Assembly: GCF_004798965.1 (NCBI RefSeq)
Contig: NZ_SDSD01000010.1
Span: forward strand, 1-64,000
Origin: Onishia niordana
GTDB taxonomy: Bacteria > Pseudomonadota > Gammaproteobacteria > Pseudomonadales > Halomonadaceae
Length of the DNA stretch: 64,000 nucleotides
Direction: 5' to 3'
Both the position numbers and the translations under genes were made by a program. The notes under the pieces were generated by a model. The model ran no database searches. It saw only the letters and a program-made list of their open reading frames with translations, and had not been told where the DNA came from. Shown in pieces: positions 63,273 through 64,000 of this stretch; position 1 is the first letter of the stretch; the number at the start of each line of letters is the position of its first letter.

Positions 63273-64000
63273 ATGTCCGCCAACTCTTCCATCGCCATCA
63301 TCGGCGCCGGTCTCTCCGGTCTTGCCTGTGCCCGGGCACTCGCCGATTGCGGCCTCTCAAGCGAGATCTTCGATAAGGCCCGTGGCCCTGGCGGTCGCCT
63401 GAGCAGTCGACAGTTGCCCGGCGCGGTCGTCGACCTGGGCGCTCAATACTTCACCGCCCGCGAGAAACGGTTCGCTTCCCAGGTTGATGCCTGGTGCCAT
63501 GAGGGGCTGGTCGCCCCCTGGCCACAACGGTTGTGGCGAATTGACGCCGAGGGCTGGCAGCTGCATCAGGACGCGCAGAGGCGCTACAGCGCCGTACCGC
63601 GCATGAGTGCCCTGACGAGAGCATTGTCGGAAGGGCTTACTCTGCATGCCCAGACGCGCATCACCGGCCTTGAGCAGTGTGCCGACGGCTGGTGGCTGGC
63701 CGACGACAAGGGGCATCATTATGGTCCCTATATGCGAGTGGTGATCACGGCACCCACTCCCCAGGCGTTAGAGCTGATCGCACCCCATGACGCGACGCTC
63801 GCCGCCGACTGTCGCGCCGTCACGCAACAGCCCTGCTGGGCTGGCTATGCGCTCTTCGATGAACCGCTCCCGGCGCTACCCGGCGTCGATGCCGATTGGC
63901 AGGCGGCCTTTGTCAATGTGGGACCGATTGGCGTGGTCAGTCGCAACGACGCCAAACCCGGCCGCCAGACACAGGGCGAAAGCCTGACCCTGCTGGCCGG
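63273..64000 (+). CDS. FAD-dependent oxidoreductase, renalase-like (cut by the window end)
   Basis: The frame opens at ATG 63273 (GGGAGG upstream) and stays open to the last base, at least 242 codons. MSANSSIAIIGAGLSGLACARALADCGLSSEIFDKARGPGGRLSSR is an N-terminal FAD-binding Rossmann motif, with the second glycine set of the amine-oxidase/renalase group (KARGPGGRLSSR). VVDLGAQYFTARE follows. The substrate is unknown. In related genomes, from memory, such genes accompany photolyase and TIGR01777 genes. Confidence 0.85.
   Translation, partial: MSANSSIAIIGAGLSGLACARALADCGLSSEIFDKARGPGGRLSSRQLPGAVVDLGAQYFTAREKRFASQVDAWCHEGLVAPWPQRLWRIDAEGWQLHQDAQRRYSAVPRMSALTRALSEGLTLHAQTRITGLEQCADGWWLADDKGHHYGPYMRVVITAPTPQALELIAPHDATLAADCRAVTQQPCWAGYALFDEPLPALPGVDADWQAAFVNVGPIGVVSRNDAKPGRQTQGESLTLLA

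Overview
The window is a GC-rich gammaproteobacterial chromosome segment. The gene order rluD-bamD, thiO, type IV pilus minor pilins, ispH-fkpB-lspA-ileS-ribF-murJ-rpsT, proB-obgE-rpmA-rplU/ispB is the one known from Pseudomonas. Together with the protein sequences, the TRAP transporter and several acidic tails, it suggests a member of Halomonadaceae (Halomonas-like). This is an inference from gene content; no rRNA gene or other taxonomic marker is present. There are no insertion sequences, integrases, prophage genes or CRISPR arrays.

Layout. 1-5.6 kb holds pssA and branched-chain amino acid synthesis: ilvC, divergent ilvY, and the ilvI-ilvH operon. 5.6-7.6 kb has an intergenic stretch and a lone sugar-porter MFS gene behind a perfect 18-bp palindrome. 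7.7-13.3 kb is clpB, pgeF and rluD with divergent bamD. 13.5-16.7 kb carries nadE, a PP0621-family small protein and thiO. 16.8-23.6 kb is the minor pilin block (fimT facing pilE, then pilY1, pilX, pilW, pilV and fimU). The fimU-to-pilE unit lies in the opposite order to that remembered for Pseudomonas aeruginosa. 23.7-36.7 kb is conserved housekeeping (ispH to rplU, ispB, tRNA-Pro).

From 36.9 kb the content is accessory: a MOT1-like molybdate/sulfate permease, a TRAP transporter (dctPQM-like), and an MDR oxidoreductase with a proline-racemase-superfamily enzyme in which both catalytic cysteines are replaced (Ser/Thr). Next comes a sigma-54 activator (PAS, AAA+, TyrR-like HTH) divergent from a six-gene operon at 45.6-53.2 kb. 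That operon encodes guanidinobutyrase, a YjiH-type membrane protein, a ThDP decarboxylase resembling 2-ketoarginine decarboxylase, an NCS1 permease, an MBL-fold hydrolase and an aldehyde dehydrogenase. A good -24/-12 promoter and an upstream palindrome lie between activator and operon. The enzymes together would convert 2-ketoarginine to guanidinobutyraldehyde, guanidinobutyrate, then GABA plus urea. This is the most interesting system in the window.

53.3-64 kb holds small unknown genes, a DJ-1/Hsp31-like protein, dkgB, a VOC protein, a DUF1439 lipoprotein, an unusual Lgt-like/TlpA fusion, rapA, a TIGR01777 epimerase-like gene, and the start of an FAD oxidoreductase cut by the window end.
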